A DNA stretch of 64,000 nucleotides from CAZFGK01 sp964518635. GTDB lineage: Bacteria; Zixibacteria; MSB-5A5; GN15; FEB-12. The stretch lies in contig CAZFGK010000015.1 of NCBI GenBank assembly GCA_964518635.1, positions 1 to 64,000 on the forward strand, given 5' to 3'. The notes beneath the pieces are model-generated. The model saw only the letters and a program-made list of their open reading frames with translations, made no database searches and was not told the origin of the DNA. This document shows positions 1-7,669 of the stretch, piece by piece (positions within the stretch are counted from its first letter, which is position 1; every line of letters starts with the position of its first letter). The position numbers and the translations under genes are program-made.

Positions 1-22
1 GGGGCGGGGGCCGGCCACGGCG

Positions 23-721
23 ATGGCGAAACCGCTGCCGATCGCCCACAACCACCCCCCCCCCCGCACGGTGATCCAGCAGGCGGGCCTCAAAAACCGC
101 TCGAAGTACGGCCGCTCGACGACCCCCCACCAGAAGAACCTCCCCAACCTGATCACCGTCATTCGGATTCTGCTCGCGCCGGCGTTCATGTTTCTGTTTC
201 TCGTCGATGACTTCTATTTCAAGTCCGCCGCCCTCCTCCTCTTCATCGCCGCCGCCATCACCGACCTTCTCGACGGCTACTACGCCCGCAAGCTCAACCT
301 CCACTCCGATTTCGGCCGTTTCATGGATCCCCTCGCCGACAAAATACTCGTCTCCTCCGCCCTCATTACTTTCGTCGCCCTCGAAGCCCTCTCGCCGATT
401 CCGGTGATGCTCATCGTCGGGCGAGAGTTTCTCATCACCGGTCTGCGAATGGTCGCCGCCTACAACGGGGAAGTCATCCCGCCGAGTTGGTGGGCGAAAG
501 TGAAAACGTTTTTGCAAATGACAGTCATTGCCGTCGGGATGGCGTGGATTTCACTCTTGAGTGGACTCGCACATTTCGAAAGTCCGCTGCTTGCGCATCT
601 GCAGTTTGATTATGTCCCGTGGTTCAATATGCTCGCGTGGGCAACGGCGGTGGTGACAGTCTGGACTGGAATTGATTACATTGTGAAATATTTTGGGATT
701 ATCAAGTCGGTGATGAAATGA
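23..721 (+). CDS. pgsA: CDP-diacylglycerol--glycerol-3-phosphate 3-phosphatidyltransferase
   Basis: Makes phosphatidylglycerophosphate from CDP-diacylglycerol and glycerol-3-phosphate, the committed step to phosphatidylglycerol, in the inner membrane. The CDP-alcohol phosphotransferase signature DGxxARx8Gx3Dx3D is intact (D84, G85, A88, R89, G98, D102, D106), and hydrophobic segments near residues 42-60, 66-80, 105-130 and 160-180 fit a multi-pass enzyme. The product of 232 residues carries about 37 polar N-terminal residues before the family's usual 'NLPN(L/I)' start. The frame is still open to the left edge, so the true start may lie outside the window or the extension may be real. The phosphatase for its product, pgpA, follows 18 bp downstream. 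Confidence 0.93.
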   Translation: MAKPLPIAHNHPPPRTVIQQAGLKNRSKYGRSTTPHQKNLPNLITVIRILLAPAFMFLFLVDDFYFKSAALLLFIAAAITDLLDGYYARKLNLHSDFGRFMDPLADKILVSSALITFVALEALSPIPVMLIVGREFLITGLRMVAAYNGEVIPPSWWAKVKTFLQMTVIAVGMAWISLLSGLAHFESPLLAHLQFDYVPWFNMLAWATAVVTVWTGIDYIVKYFGIIKSVMK

Positions 722-739
722 GTAATTCCAAATCATAAC

Positions 740-1198
740 ATGAACCATCTCGTCCGCCTCATCGCTACTGGCTTTTACTCTGGTTTCATTCCTCCGTGGC
801 CGGGGACAACCGGCTCGATTCCGCCGCTGTTGATTGCGGCGTTTCTTCTGCGCGGCGAATTGATTCCGACGCTGATTGTAACATTCTCAGTCTGTGTGAT
901 TTCATTCTGGGCGGCAGGGGAAGGGGAGAAGATACTCGGGCATGACCATCGCAGTATTGTCATCGATGAATGGGCTGGGATGCTTATCGCGATCTGTTTT
1001 GTTCCATTCACCTGGATCAATTACATCCTCGCTTTTTTCCTTTTCCGTTTTTTTGATATCGCGAAACTTGTTCCCGCGAAACAGGCGGAGAAACTCCCCG
1101 GCGGGATCGGCGTAACTATGGATGATATTGTCGCCGGAGTGCAGGCGAATCTGGTCCTGCAACTCTGGCTCTTTCTCTATCGCGTGATTGTAGAGTGA
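740..1198 (+). CDS. pgpA: phosphatidylglycerophosphatase A
   Basis: Dephosphorylates phosphatidylglycerophosphate to phosphatidylglycerol, directly after the pgsA reaction. The 152-residue protein has the PgpA family layout: an N-terminal PWPGTTGS segment (residues 19-26), the acidic metal-binding motif VIDEWAGM (D76, E77), and several membrane helices (about 27-60, 80-105). It lies 18 bp after pgsA and 6 bp before cinA, so the three are probably cotranscribed. Length and motifs are ordinary for the family. Confidence 0.93.
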   Translation: MNHLVRLIATGFYSGFIPPWPGTTGSIPPLLIAAFLLRGELIPTLIVTFSVCVISFWAAGEGEKILGHDHRSIVIDEWAGMLIAICFVPFTWINYILAFFLFRFFDIAKLVPAKQAEKLPGGIGVTMDDIVAGVQANLVLQLWLFLYRVIVE

Positions 1199-1204
1199 CA
1201 AAAA

Positions 1205-2479
1205 ATGACCGTACGAAAAACCGTCAAAGCAGAACTGATTTCCATCGGTGATGAAGTCCTCACCGGTCACACGATTGACTCAAATGCGTCGTTTATTGCA
1301 CAGCGTATGATCGAAGCGGGCTGCGATCTACAATGGCGAGTGACTGTCGGCGATGATGTCGCAGATATTGTCACTGCGATACGAACTGCTCTCACGCGCG
1401 CAGATGTGGTCATTACCACCGGTGGACTTGGCCCGACGCATGATGATCGCACAAAGGAAGCACTTTGCGCGGTCTTCCATTGCAAGCTCGTACATCATCC
1501 TGAAATTCTTGAAGAACTTCTTCGCCGTTATGCCGCACGGAAGATGACGATGCCAAGATCGAATGAGAATCAGGCGATGCTTCCCGATGGGGCGCGACTC
1601 TTTCCCAATCAACTCGGCAGCGCGGTAGGGATTTGCATGGAGCAAGATGGCAAGTCCGTGATCGCACTCCCCGGAGTTCCGCGAGAGATGATGCAGCTCA
1701 TGACCGAGAGTGTGGTCCCGTATGTTCGAGAGAATTTTCCGGTTGGAGAGATTGTCGTTCACAAAATTCGGACGTCGGGAATCACCGAATCGAAATTGTC
1801 AGAAATACTCACTCCATTATTACAGATCCCTGAGCATCTCTCGTTTGCCTATTTGCCGTCGTATGGTGGGGTCGATCTTCGCTTCATTGCGAAGGGAGAT
1901 AACCGCGAAATACTTCAGCATGAAATCGAATCAATCGAATCGACCATTCGAAAACATGCCGAAGAGTTTATCTACGGCGTAAACAATGACACCCTCGAAT
2001 CAGTTGTCGGTGGACTATTACGCGATAGAGGAGAAACACTCTCTGTTGCCGAAAGCTGCACTGCCGGCATGCTCGGTGCGACTATTGCAAATGTCCCCGG
2101 ATCATCCGTCTATTTCATGGGTGGCGTGATCTCGTATGACAACAGCGTCAAGAAACGGGAATTAGGTGTAACCGATGAAATACTCAGAGCCCATGGCGCA
2201 GTTTCATCCGAATGTGCAGCCGCGATGGCTTCCGGTGCGAGAGAGAAATTCAAGACCAACTACTCACTCTCAATCACCGGGATTGCCGGACCGGACGGTG
2301 GTTCGCCAGAGAAACCAGTAGGGCTTGTCTGGTTCGGACTCGCGACTCCGGTGAAGACTTTGACCACAAACTTTCGACTGACCGGGGATCGTCAGATTAT
2401 TCGAACTCGGGCGACCTCTATTGCACTAGATCTTCTGCGCCGCTCAATACTCGGATTGCCAACCGATCATCGATTGTAG
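1205..2479 (+). CDS. cinA: CinA family protein (NMN amidohydrolase / nucleotide pyrophosphatase)
   Basis: Full-length two-domain CinA of 424 residues. The N-terminal half is the MoaB/MogA-like molybdopterin-binding fold (ELISIGDEVLTG near residue 10, TTGGLGPTHDD near 70). The C-terminal half is the CinA amidase domain (SVAESCTAGMLG near residue 280, SITGIAGPDGGS near 355), which in characterised members deamidates nicotinamide mononucleotide in pyridine nucleotide salvage, while the first domain hydrolyses ADP-ribose-type substrates. The gene is often found close to recA, as here, with thpR between. It starts at an ATG 6 bp after pgpA. Confidence 0.93.
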   Translation: MTVRKTVKAELISIGDEVLTGHTIDSNASFIAQRMIEAGCDLQWRVTVGDDVADIVTAIRTALTRADVVITTGGLGPTHDDRTKEALCAVFHCKLVHHPEILEELLRRYAARKMTMPRSNENQAMLPDGARLFPNQLGSAVGICMEQDGKSVIALPGVPREMMQLMTESVVPYVRENFPVGEIVVHKIRTSGITESKLSEILTPLLQIPEHLSFAYLPSYGGVDLRFIAKGDNREILQHEIESIESTIRKHAEEFIYGVNNDTLESVVGGLLRDRGETLSVAESCTAGMLGATIANVPGSSVYFMGGVISYDNSVKKRELGVTDEILRAHGAVSSECAAAMASGAREKFKTNYSLSITGIAGPDGGSPEKPVGLVWFGLATPVKTLTTNFRLTGDRQIIRTRATSIALDLLRRSILGLPTDHRL

Positions 2480-2491
2480 ATACTTGCGCCC

Positions 2492-3058
2492 ATGCGACTG
2501 TTTATCGCCTTTCCTTTAAGTGACGAAGTCAAAAACGAGCTTTCGACTTCCATTGAGCTGTTGTCTCGAACAGTTGCCGGGGTGAAATGGGTCTCAGAGG
2601 AGAACCTGCACCTGACTATTCGTTTCCTGGGGGAGTGCGAAACAGGGGAAGTCCCAAGAATCCAGCGTCTGCTTCGAGATATCTCTTCCGCCTACAAACC
2701 TGTCCGCGGGAAACTCGGAGCCAAGCTGGGGGCATTCCCGACCATCGCCCGACCGCGGGTGATCTGGGCCTCGGTTTTCGCGGATCCGCAGATTACGAGC
2801 TCCATTACCAATGACATCGAAGACGGGGTCCAGGAGTTGGGGTTCCCACCGGAACAGAAGAAATGGACCCCTCATATTACTATCGGGCGGGTCAAAGAGG
2901 GGGTCCGGATCGAGAAGGAACCGATCGAGCAGGTCATTCTCAAGAAGGCAGATGTCCTGCTGGATACCATTGTACTGTTCGAATCAAGACTCAGCCCCTC
3001 CGGGCCGACCTACCATATAGTGTCAGAACATGCGCTTTCAGCCGACCTTTTCAGATAA
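2492..3058 (+). CDS. thpR: RNA 2',3'-cyclic phosphodiesterase (2H family)
   Basis: A 188-residue LigT/ThpR-type enzyme that opens 2',3'-cyclic phosphates on RNA ends. Both diagnostic HxT motifs are present and correctly spaced: H40-L-T42 (NLHLTIRFLGE) and H128-I-T130 (TPHITIGRV). The family is usually 170-190 residues, so it is full length. It starts 12 bp after cinA and ends the pgsA-pgpA-cinA-thpR run; no T-tracted terminator was found immediately downstream. Confidence 0.9.
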   Translation: MRLFIAFPLSDEVKNELSTSIELLSRTVAGVKWVSEENLHLTIRFLGECETGEVPRIQRLLRDISSAYKPVRGKLGAKLGAFPTIARPRVIWASVFADPQITSSITNDIEDGVQELGFPPEQKKWTPHITIGRVKEGVRIEKEPIEQVILKKADVLLDTIVLFESRLSPSGPTYHIVSEHALSADLFR

Positions 3059-3152
3059 CAATCCAGTAATTCTACATTCTCAATATAGGCACGATCTTGC
3101 ATCTCTGACCGGCCTCGGAGTGGTCATCCCTAGGATAATATTGCGAATTATT

Positions 3153-3192
3153 GATAAGTCGCATGTGATAACTATTATCTGATAACGACTTA
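3153..3192. promoter_or_regulatory. nested inverted repeats upstream of the PEP-CTERM gene
   Basis: Outer arms TAAGTCG (3155-3161) and CGACTTA (3186-3192) pair exactly, and between them GATAACTATTATC (3167-3179) is a second perfect palindrome. The block lies 40-80 bp upstream of a sigma-54-like promoter, close to where an enhancer-binding regulator would sit. There is no T-tract, so a terminator for thpR is less likely. Function is inferred from position only. Confidence 0.45.
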
Positions 3193-3230
3193 ACAAGACA
3201 GTACGGAATAGTATTCCATGTCTTGGCGGA

Positions 3231-3246
3231 TGGCGGGACCTTTGCT
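3231..3246 (+). promoter_or_regulatory. sigma-54 (-24/-12) type promoter for the PEP-CTERM gene
   Basis: TGGCGGG-N4-TTGCT matches the sigma-54 consensus TGGCACG-N4-TTGCW, with exactly 10 bp between the GG (3232-3233) and the GC (3244-3245). It would start transcription near 3257. A sigma-70-like pair overlaps it (TTGGCG 3223-3228, TATATT 3246-3251, 17 bp apart), so the assignment is not unique. Sigma-54 control of PEP-CTERM genes through a PrsK/PrsR two-component system is established in other bacteria. Confidence 0.55.
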
Positions 3247-3260
3247 ATATTCCCGGTGTT

Positions 3261-3281
3261 GACATCTATGTTTGAGATGTC
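3261..3281 (+). promoter_or_regulatory. inverted repeat in the PEP-CTERM 5' leader
   Basis: GACATCT (3261-3267) and AGATGTC (3275-3281) are perfect 7-bp inverted arms around a 7-nt loop. Placed just after the predicted transcription start, it could be a leader hairpin or an operator. Confidence 0.4.
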
Positions 3282-3330
3282 ATCCTACACAGCAATTAAA
3301 GAACTGAAATAGATCGAAACAGGAGAAGAA

Positions 3331-3993
3331 ATGAAGCACCTCAAACATCTGGTCCTTGCACTGGTCGCGGTGGTTGCCATCGCCGGCTCGTCGCAAGCGG
3401 TACCAAATCTCCAGTTGTATAGCCCACAGGGCGTATACAACGCTGCCACACAGACTTGGGATGTCGCCGCTGGCGAATTCGAACTCTGGGTTGTCGGCGC
3501 GAATCTCAATAGCCGCGAACTGTCGAACATCACCCTCGTTGCAGCCCTCGGGCAGGGTGTCGCGATAAACAGTGGCTCCCTTTCCATCGAAAAGCTCGGT
3601 GGCGGCGGAACGACGACCTTCGGAGCTGGAGATTACACCTTCGGTACCCCGGCGGCTCTTTCCCCACACGGTGTCTATCCGGCCAACTATGCCTCCTTGG
3701 TCGTTGCGGCGGAAGATGATGACGCCAACTATGTCCAGGTGAAGGACTATCAGCCCGGCTCCACTGGCACGAACAACTACGGCAACATCTGGAAGCTCAA
3801 AGTGACCAGCACCTATGCTTCGGTCCACTTCGATGCCTGGGCGACCCAGACCCGTAACGACAGAACCTCGACCATCTTTGCGCCGTATTCACACGACGCA
3901 TCCAGCGGTGGCGGATCTGTTCCGGAACCGGCGACCATGATCCTCTTCGGTATCGGACTGGCCGGCGCGGCTGCGGCTCGTCGTCGCAAGTAA
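3331..3993 (+). CDS. PEP-CTERM sorting-domain surface protein
   Basis: A 220-residue exported protein with an N-terminal signal peptide (residues 1 to about 23, basic start, hydrophobic core, SSQA cleavage region) and a textbook C-terminal PEP-CTERM tail: Pro-Glu-Pro at 198-200, a hydrophobic helix, then ARRRK at the end. Proteins with this tail are processed by an exosortase and released to the surface or the exopolysaccharide matrix. The middle is Gly/Thr/Ala-rich, lacks cysteine, and I recognise no enzyme domain. RBS AGGAG sits 8 bp before the ATG. No exosortase or EPS gene lies nearby, so this is a lone target gene with its own promoter and terminator. Confidence 0.9.
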   Translation: MKHLKHLVLALVAVVAIAGSSQAVPNLQLYSPQGVYNAATQTWDVAAGEFELWVVGANLNSRELSNITLVAALGQGVAINSGSLSIEKLGGGGTTTFGAGDYTFGTPAALSPHGVYPANYASLVVAAEDDDANYVQVKDYQPGSTGTNNYGNIWKLKVTSTYASVHFDAWATQTRNDRTSTIFAPYSHDASSGGGSVPEPATMILFGIGLAGAAAARRRK

Positions 3994-4016
3994 TTTCGAA
4001 TTCATTCGATTTTCAG

Positions 4017-4050
4017 ACCGGCTTGCCATCTGGCAGGCCGGTTTTTCTTT
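4017..4050 (+). terminator. intrinsic terminator after the PEP-CTERM gene
   Basis: ACCGGCTTGCC and GGCAGGCCGGT form an 11-bp stem with one G-T pair around ATCT, followed by TTTTTCTTTT. It begins 24 bp after the stop codon. Confidence 0.85.
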
Positions 4051-4303
4051 TGTTTGGGATTTTTCTCTTTTTCCCCATTTTCACTGACAGATTCTGACAG
4101 TCCAACGCTCTATCATCCCCTTGACCAAAAGTGATGTACATTGACGTTGGACTCGGTGATCTTTGCTGGCTGATTCGGACGACTCGGGAGGCAGAACTGC
4201 CGCCAGTTGATGTCCGTCTCGTACCATCTGATTGCGAAGTACAATACAACCCGTTCGGCACCGGCTACACCGATGCTGAACAGAAGAAGAGATAGAAACG
4301 AGT
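4051..4303 (+). other. recA upstream region
   Basis: About 250 bp between the PEP-CTERM terminator and recA. I see no open frame that looks coding and no convincing LexA box of either the proteobacterial or the Gram-positive type. TTGACC (4121-4126) and TTGACG (4141-4146) resemble -35 boxes, but no good -10 follows either at the right distance. Confidence 0.4.
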
Positions 4304-5422
4304 ATGAGCACGACCACGACGACCAAGGTAGAATTGAAAAAAGGACGAGCCGAGATGGCCACCAGCAATTCGGGATCAAACATGAACGGAAACGGCGACC
4401 GTCGCAAGGCACTCGAAGCCGCGATCACTCAGATTGAGCGTTCCTACGGAAAAGGCGCGATCATGCGCATGGGGGATGCGCAGGTCGCTGAAGTGGAAAT
4501 CATATCAACCGGTTCGATCGGGCTGGATGCTGCCCTCGGTGTCTGGGGAGTTCCACGCGGGAGAATAGTTGAAATCTTCGGACCGGAAGCATCAGGAAAG
4601 ACCACGCTGACTCTTCATCTCATTGCCGAAGCGCAAAAAGCTGGCGGTACGGCCGCGTTCATTGATGCAGAGCATGCCTTCGATGCCACGTATGCAAGAA
4701 ACCTCGGTGTTGATATCGGGAATCTTCTCATCGCTCAGCCGGACAACGGAGAGCAGGCACTCGAGATTACCGAGACACTTGTTCGTTCCGGCGGGATTGA
4801 TGTCATCGTTGTCGACTCGGTTGCGGCGCTCACCCCGAAATCGGAAATCGAAGGGGATATGGGGGACAGCCACATGGGATTGCAGGCACGACTCATGTCT
4901 CAGGCCCTTCGTAAGCTGACTGCGATTACATCGAAATCGAACTCAGTCATTATTTTCATCAATCAGATTCGTATGAAGATCGGCGTGATGTTCGGCAATC
5001 CGGAAACCACCACTGGTGGGAACGCGCTGAAATTCTATTCGACCGTTCGTCTTGATATTCGCCGAATCGCGGCCATCAAGGATGGACAGGATGTGATCGG
5101 ATCACGCACCCGGGTGCGTGTCGTAAAAAACAAAGTAGCACCGCCGTTCAAAGAGGCCGAGTTTGATATTATCTACGGCAAAGGGATCTCCCGCACCGGA
5201 GAGCTTCTTGATATGGCAGTCGAACGGAACATCATCGAAAAATCCGGTTCCTGGTTTTCGATGGCGGGAGAACGACTCGGTCAAGGGCGTGAATCGGCGC
5301 GTAAATTTCTCGAAGACAATCCGACGATGGCCGCTGATGTCCTGACAAAGATTCGCGCCGAAATGGAACTGACTCCGGTGGCAGCAGCGAAGCGCACTGC
5401 CACGGATGATGGGGAGTTTTAG
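4304..5422 (+). CDS. recA: recombinase A
   Basis: Strand-exchange and SOS coprotease RecA, 372 residues. Walker A GPEASGKTT is at 93-101, Walker B is VIVVDSVAAL, and the loop-2/DNA-binding segment GGNALKFYSTVRLDIRR is intact. The conserved core starts near residue 33, so the first 30 or so residues are a Thr/Asn/Gly-rich extension; in-frame ATGs at 4355 and 4382 are alternative starts. A strong terminator follows at 5452. It is transcribed alone, between two terminators. Confidence 0.97.
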   Translation: MSTTTTTKVELKKGRAEMATSNSGSNMNGNGDRRKALEAAITQIERSYGKGAIMRMGDAQVAEVEIISTGSIGLDAALGVWGVPRGRIVEIFGPEASGKTTLTLHLIAEAQKAGGTAAFIDAEHAFDATYARNLGVDIGNLLIAQPDNGEQALEITETLVRSGGIDVIVVDSVAALTPKSEIEGDMGDSHMGLQARLMSQALRKLTAITSKSNSVIIFINQIRMKIGVMFGNPETTTGGNALKFYSTVRLDIRRIAAIKDGQDVIGSRTRVRVVKNKVAPPFKEAEFDIIYGKGISRTGELLDMAVERNIIEKSGSWFSMAGERLGQGRESARKFLEDNPTMAADVLTKIRAEMELTPVAAAKRTATDDGEF

Positions 5423-5451
5423 ATTCAGGAGTTGAGTACATCTGTAAATGT

Positions 5452-5485
5452 AGCCCGCTCCCTTTAGGGGCGGGTTCTTTTTTTC
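5452..5485 (+). terminator. recA terminator
   Basis: CCCGCTCC / GGGGCGGG stem around CTTTA, followed by TTCTTTTTTT. It resembles the CCGCCCCTNAAGGGG repeat units found elsewhere in the window, so the terminator and that repeat family may share an origin. Confidence 0.75.
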
Positions 5486-5532
5486 GATTCGGTGTCCCGC
5501 GGCTTGCCGTGGGTTTTCTCTTGTTCCAGTAG

Positions 5533-5882
5533 GCGGCAGACGTCCTCGTCTGCCCCTCTTGTCACCCTGAGCTTGTCGAAGGGTGATTTCTGAAAGATGG
5601 CTGCTTAACCAACCGCCCCTGAAGGGGCTGGCTACCAAATCAAATACAAGCATCAACAAAAGGGTGGCTCGACTATCCCAGTCGGGATGTTTTGCGAAGT
5701 CGAGATTACAAGACGGGCAGGCCGGGAGGCCTGCCGCGCACAAGACAAGAACCCTGAGCGGGTGCTCAGGGCTACCAACCATCAATATACTACAGACCGG
5801 GAACCCACCGCTCTGCAAGCTGCGCTTGCATACGCAGTGGGGCACCTAAGAGAGAAGACTCTTCGACAAGCTCAGGGTGAGA
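5533..5882. repeat. mosaic of short palindromic repeat units
   Basis: Non-coding region between convergent recA and the LarA-type gene, built from recurring units: GGCAGACGTCCTCGTCTGCC (5533-5555); TCACCCTGAGCTTGTCGAAGGGTGA (5562-5586) and its reverse form (5859-5881); ACCGCCCCTGAAGGGGCTGG plus CTACCAAA (5613-5640); GGGCAGGCCGGGAGGCCTGCC (5715-5738); ACCCTGAGCGGGTGCTCAGGG plus CTACCAAC (5751-5779); and a right half of the 139-bp element (5795-5846). Open frames across it translate the well-known spurious RQAQGD/HPEPVEG peptides. 5883-6056 holds nothing I recognise. Confidence 0.8.
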
Positions 5883-6056
5883 AGAGAAGATCGTCGATCG
5901 GAGCAAGAAAGTGCAGGTCGCTTTTCAGTGTGAGAAGTAATGTTCGTAGATCAGAGTGTGTAGAGAAGCTAGCAGGTTCCGAAGCGGGATGCTGCTCTAC
6001 AAGATCAGGAAGTCAGAATTGAAAAGCCGACAGTTGATTTCGCATCGTTCATTCCG

Positions 6057-7334
6057 TCACTGATGTACACGAACGACGGTATGTCCGGCATTCGGGACAT
6101 AGGCGATGCGAAGAGAATCACGCGAACGTTCCATCTCACGAATCAATAGTTCAAGCACATCTACCGAGCGAAGAGGACGATAGAAGACCTGCGAAACAGT
6201 TTCGTTGGGTAGTGTTGATAACAAATTCACGCCGACTCTTCTGGCAATGCTGATCACACGAGATAGTTTATGTGAACCGAATCGAAGGACGCCATCACGT
6301 GGCATATTCTTCACCGAGTCCCATTCTTTCGCTAATTCGAAAAAATGATTCGAACCGATTCCTTCTTCACATTCCGCGATGACAACCACCACGCCATGAT
6401 CTTTCACCCCCATCTGTGTATTCTCCAGCCCCTTTTGTGCCTGATAGAGATTTCGATTCAATGGCTCACGAATCTGTGCAATCAGAAGATCGACCGGTTG
6501 TTCAATGACGCATTCGTAGACATCCCGCGCCGTGAGCACTGCATCCCGAAAACTCTGTCGTATTTCTCCGACAGTACAATCGATCAGGCGATCATGTTGA
6601 TCAAGAACTGCCTGAAATGAAATCACATGGTCGGTCTTGCACAGATCGAGCATTTCATCGAGATGTTCTGCAACCGGATTTCCCTGCAATGCAAGCGGAG
6701 ATGCGGTCAATTGATTGGCGAGGTTATGATTTCGTTCGACCGATGCAAAATCAGCAAGCCCCGGAATGATCGACTTACGACCACCCGTCAGCCCGGCGAA
6801 GTAATGCGGTTCGACCGAACCGATCACAATCACCGATGGATATTCATACAGGGCCTTATTGACCGAGACAGTCTTGCCAAACTTATCGATCCCTACATCG
6901 CGAAGTTCTCCGCTCGCGCGACAATCATGACTGCTGATCTTTCCTATAAGTTTTTCGTTCCAATGACCGAGGATCTGTCGCAATTGATTCTCTGATTGAA
7001 TTTCATGTGTGCCGGTCGCGACAAGGACGTTCGCTCTGGACTCAAGCGGGGGAATACCAGATTCATTGAAATAGCGTGCAAGCCAATCGAGAATCTGAAT
7101 CGTCGGAGTCAGGCGGTAGGCATCATTGATTACAATCAGTAGTCGCTCCGCTGTAAGCAGTTCGTGAGATGCATTGGACTTCATCCGTTCGGCGAGTTGT
7201 TCAAAAGTGAAGAGAGGGCGTTGATCGTCAGGTTTCGCAATGATTTGAAATGGCACTGCTGACGGAAGTGAAAGTGAGTAATCATGACCGAGGTAACGGA
7301 AGTCAAGGGATTGGGATTTCATCAGGGCTGACAT
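6057..7334 (-). CDS. LarA-family nickel-pincer racemase/epimerase (DUF2088)
   Basis: A 425-residue protein of the lactate racemase (LarA) superfamily, whose members use a nickel-pincer nucleotide to racemise or epimerise alpha-hydroxy acids. Visible landmarks are NDAYRLTPT (residues 70-78, the DxxRxTP region), VATGTH (105-110), HDC (136-138), EPHYFAGLTGGRKSIIPG (175-192) and NHN (202-204). K187 and H203 lie 16 apart, exactly as the cofactor-anchoring Lys and nickel-binding His of Lactobacillus LarA. No cofactor genes (larB, larC, larE) are present in the window, and the family has many specificities besides lactate, so I give no gene symbol. It is a single gene, divergent from the exporter operon. 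Confidence 0.85.
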   Translation of the reverse strand: MSALMKSQSLDFRYLGHDYSLSLPSAVPFQIIAKPDDQRPLFTFEQLAERMKSNASHELLTAERLLIVINDAYRLTPTIQILDWLARYFNESGIPPLESRANVLVATGTHEIQSENQLRQILGHWNEKLIGKISSHDCRASGELRDVGIDKFGKTVSVNKALYEYPSVIVIGSVEPHYFAGLTGGRKSIIPGLADFASVERNHNLANQLTASPLALQGNPVAEHLDEMLDLCKTDHVISFQAVLDQHDRLIDCTVGEIRQSFRDAVLTARDVYECVIEQPVDLLIAQIREPLNRNLYQAQKGLENTQMGVKDHGVVVVIAECEEGIGSNHFFELAKEWDSVKNMPRDGVLRFGSHKLSRVISIARRVGVNLLSTLPNETVSQVFYRPLRSVDVLELLIREMERSRDSLRIAYVPNAGHTVVRVHQ

Positions 7335-7510
7335 AGAAATGAAGTATCCGAAACTGGAATCATTCTGTCATCCAAAGTCTCTCTGCGATCTCGATTCCAG
7401 CTTGATACGCCAAGAAACTACTGACCGAGAAGCTCAAATCACCCCGATTATTCAGGATTAATGGAAATGGACGCGCGCAGATTTAGCAGCTAAGCTATTT
7501 ATCGGTAATA

Positions 7511-7528
7511 GGTTACATCGCGGTAACC
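7511..7528. promoter_or_regulatory. palindrome, candidate operator 1
   Basis: GGTTAC-N6-GTAACC, perfect 6-bp arms. TetR-family repressors commonly bind such sites in front of their own operon. Confidence 0.45.
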
Positions 7529-7575
7529 GGACTTGTGAATTTTTCTTTCCGCTTTACTTGCTCGCCGGGAACTAT

Positions 7576-7604
7576 TAACCTTTCGGTTAGTTATACTGTA
7601 CAGT
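7576..7604. promoter_or_regulatory. palindromes, candidate operators 2 and 3
   Basis: TAACC-TTTC-GGTTA (7576-7589) shares the GGTTA half-site with the palindrome at 7511. It is followed at once by the perfect 10-bp palindrome ACTGTACAGT (7595-7604). Both lie 65-95 bp upstream of the TetR start codon, where a promoter is expected. Confidence 0.45.
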
Positions 7605-7669
7605 TGGTGTAACAAGACAGTTCTGAACGGAACTGGTTGAAGAAAGTGATGAAGGAGATGAAAAATTAG

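Larger units (their letters stand above)
7335..7669. other. divergent promoter region, LarA-type gene / TetR exporter operon
   Basis: 335 bp without a coding frame. It holds three separate palindromes on the TetR side (listed individually) and no repeat-family units. A GGAG (7653-7656) lies 13 bp before the TetR ATG, with an in-frame TAG directly before that ATG fixing the start. Confidence 0.6.

Noticed and set aside
4051..4303. LexA box upstream of recA
   Set aside because: No CTGT-N8-ACAG or GAAC-N4-GTTC site with acceptable match; the lineage's LexA motif may simply be different.
5102..6022. Several open frames over the recA 3' end and repeat block on both strands
   Set aside because: They lie over recA or over repeats, lack RBS and show no protein-like composition.
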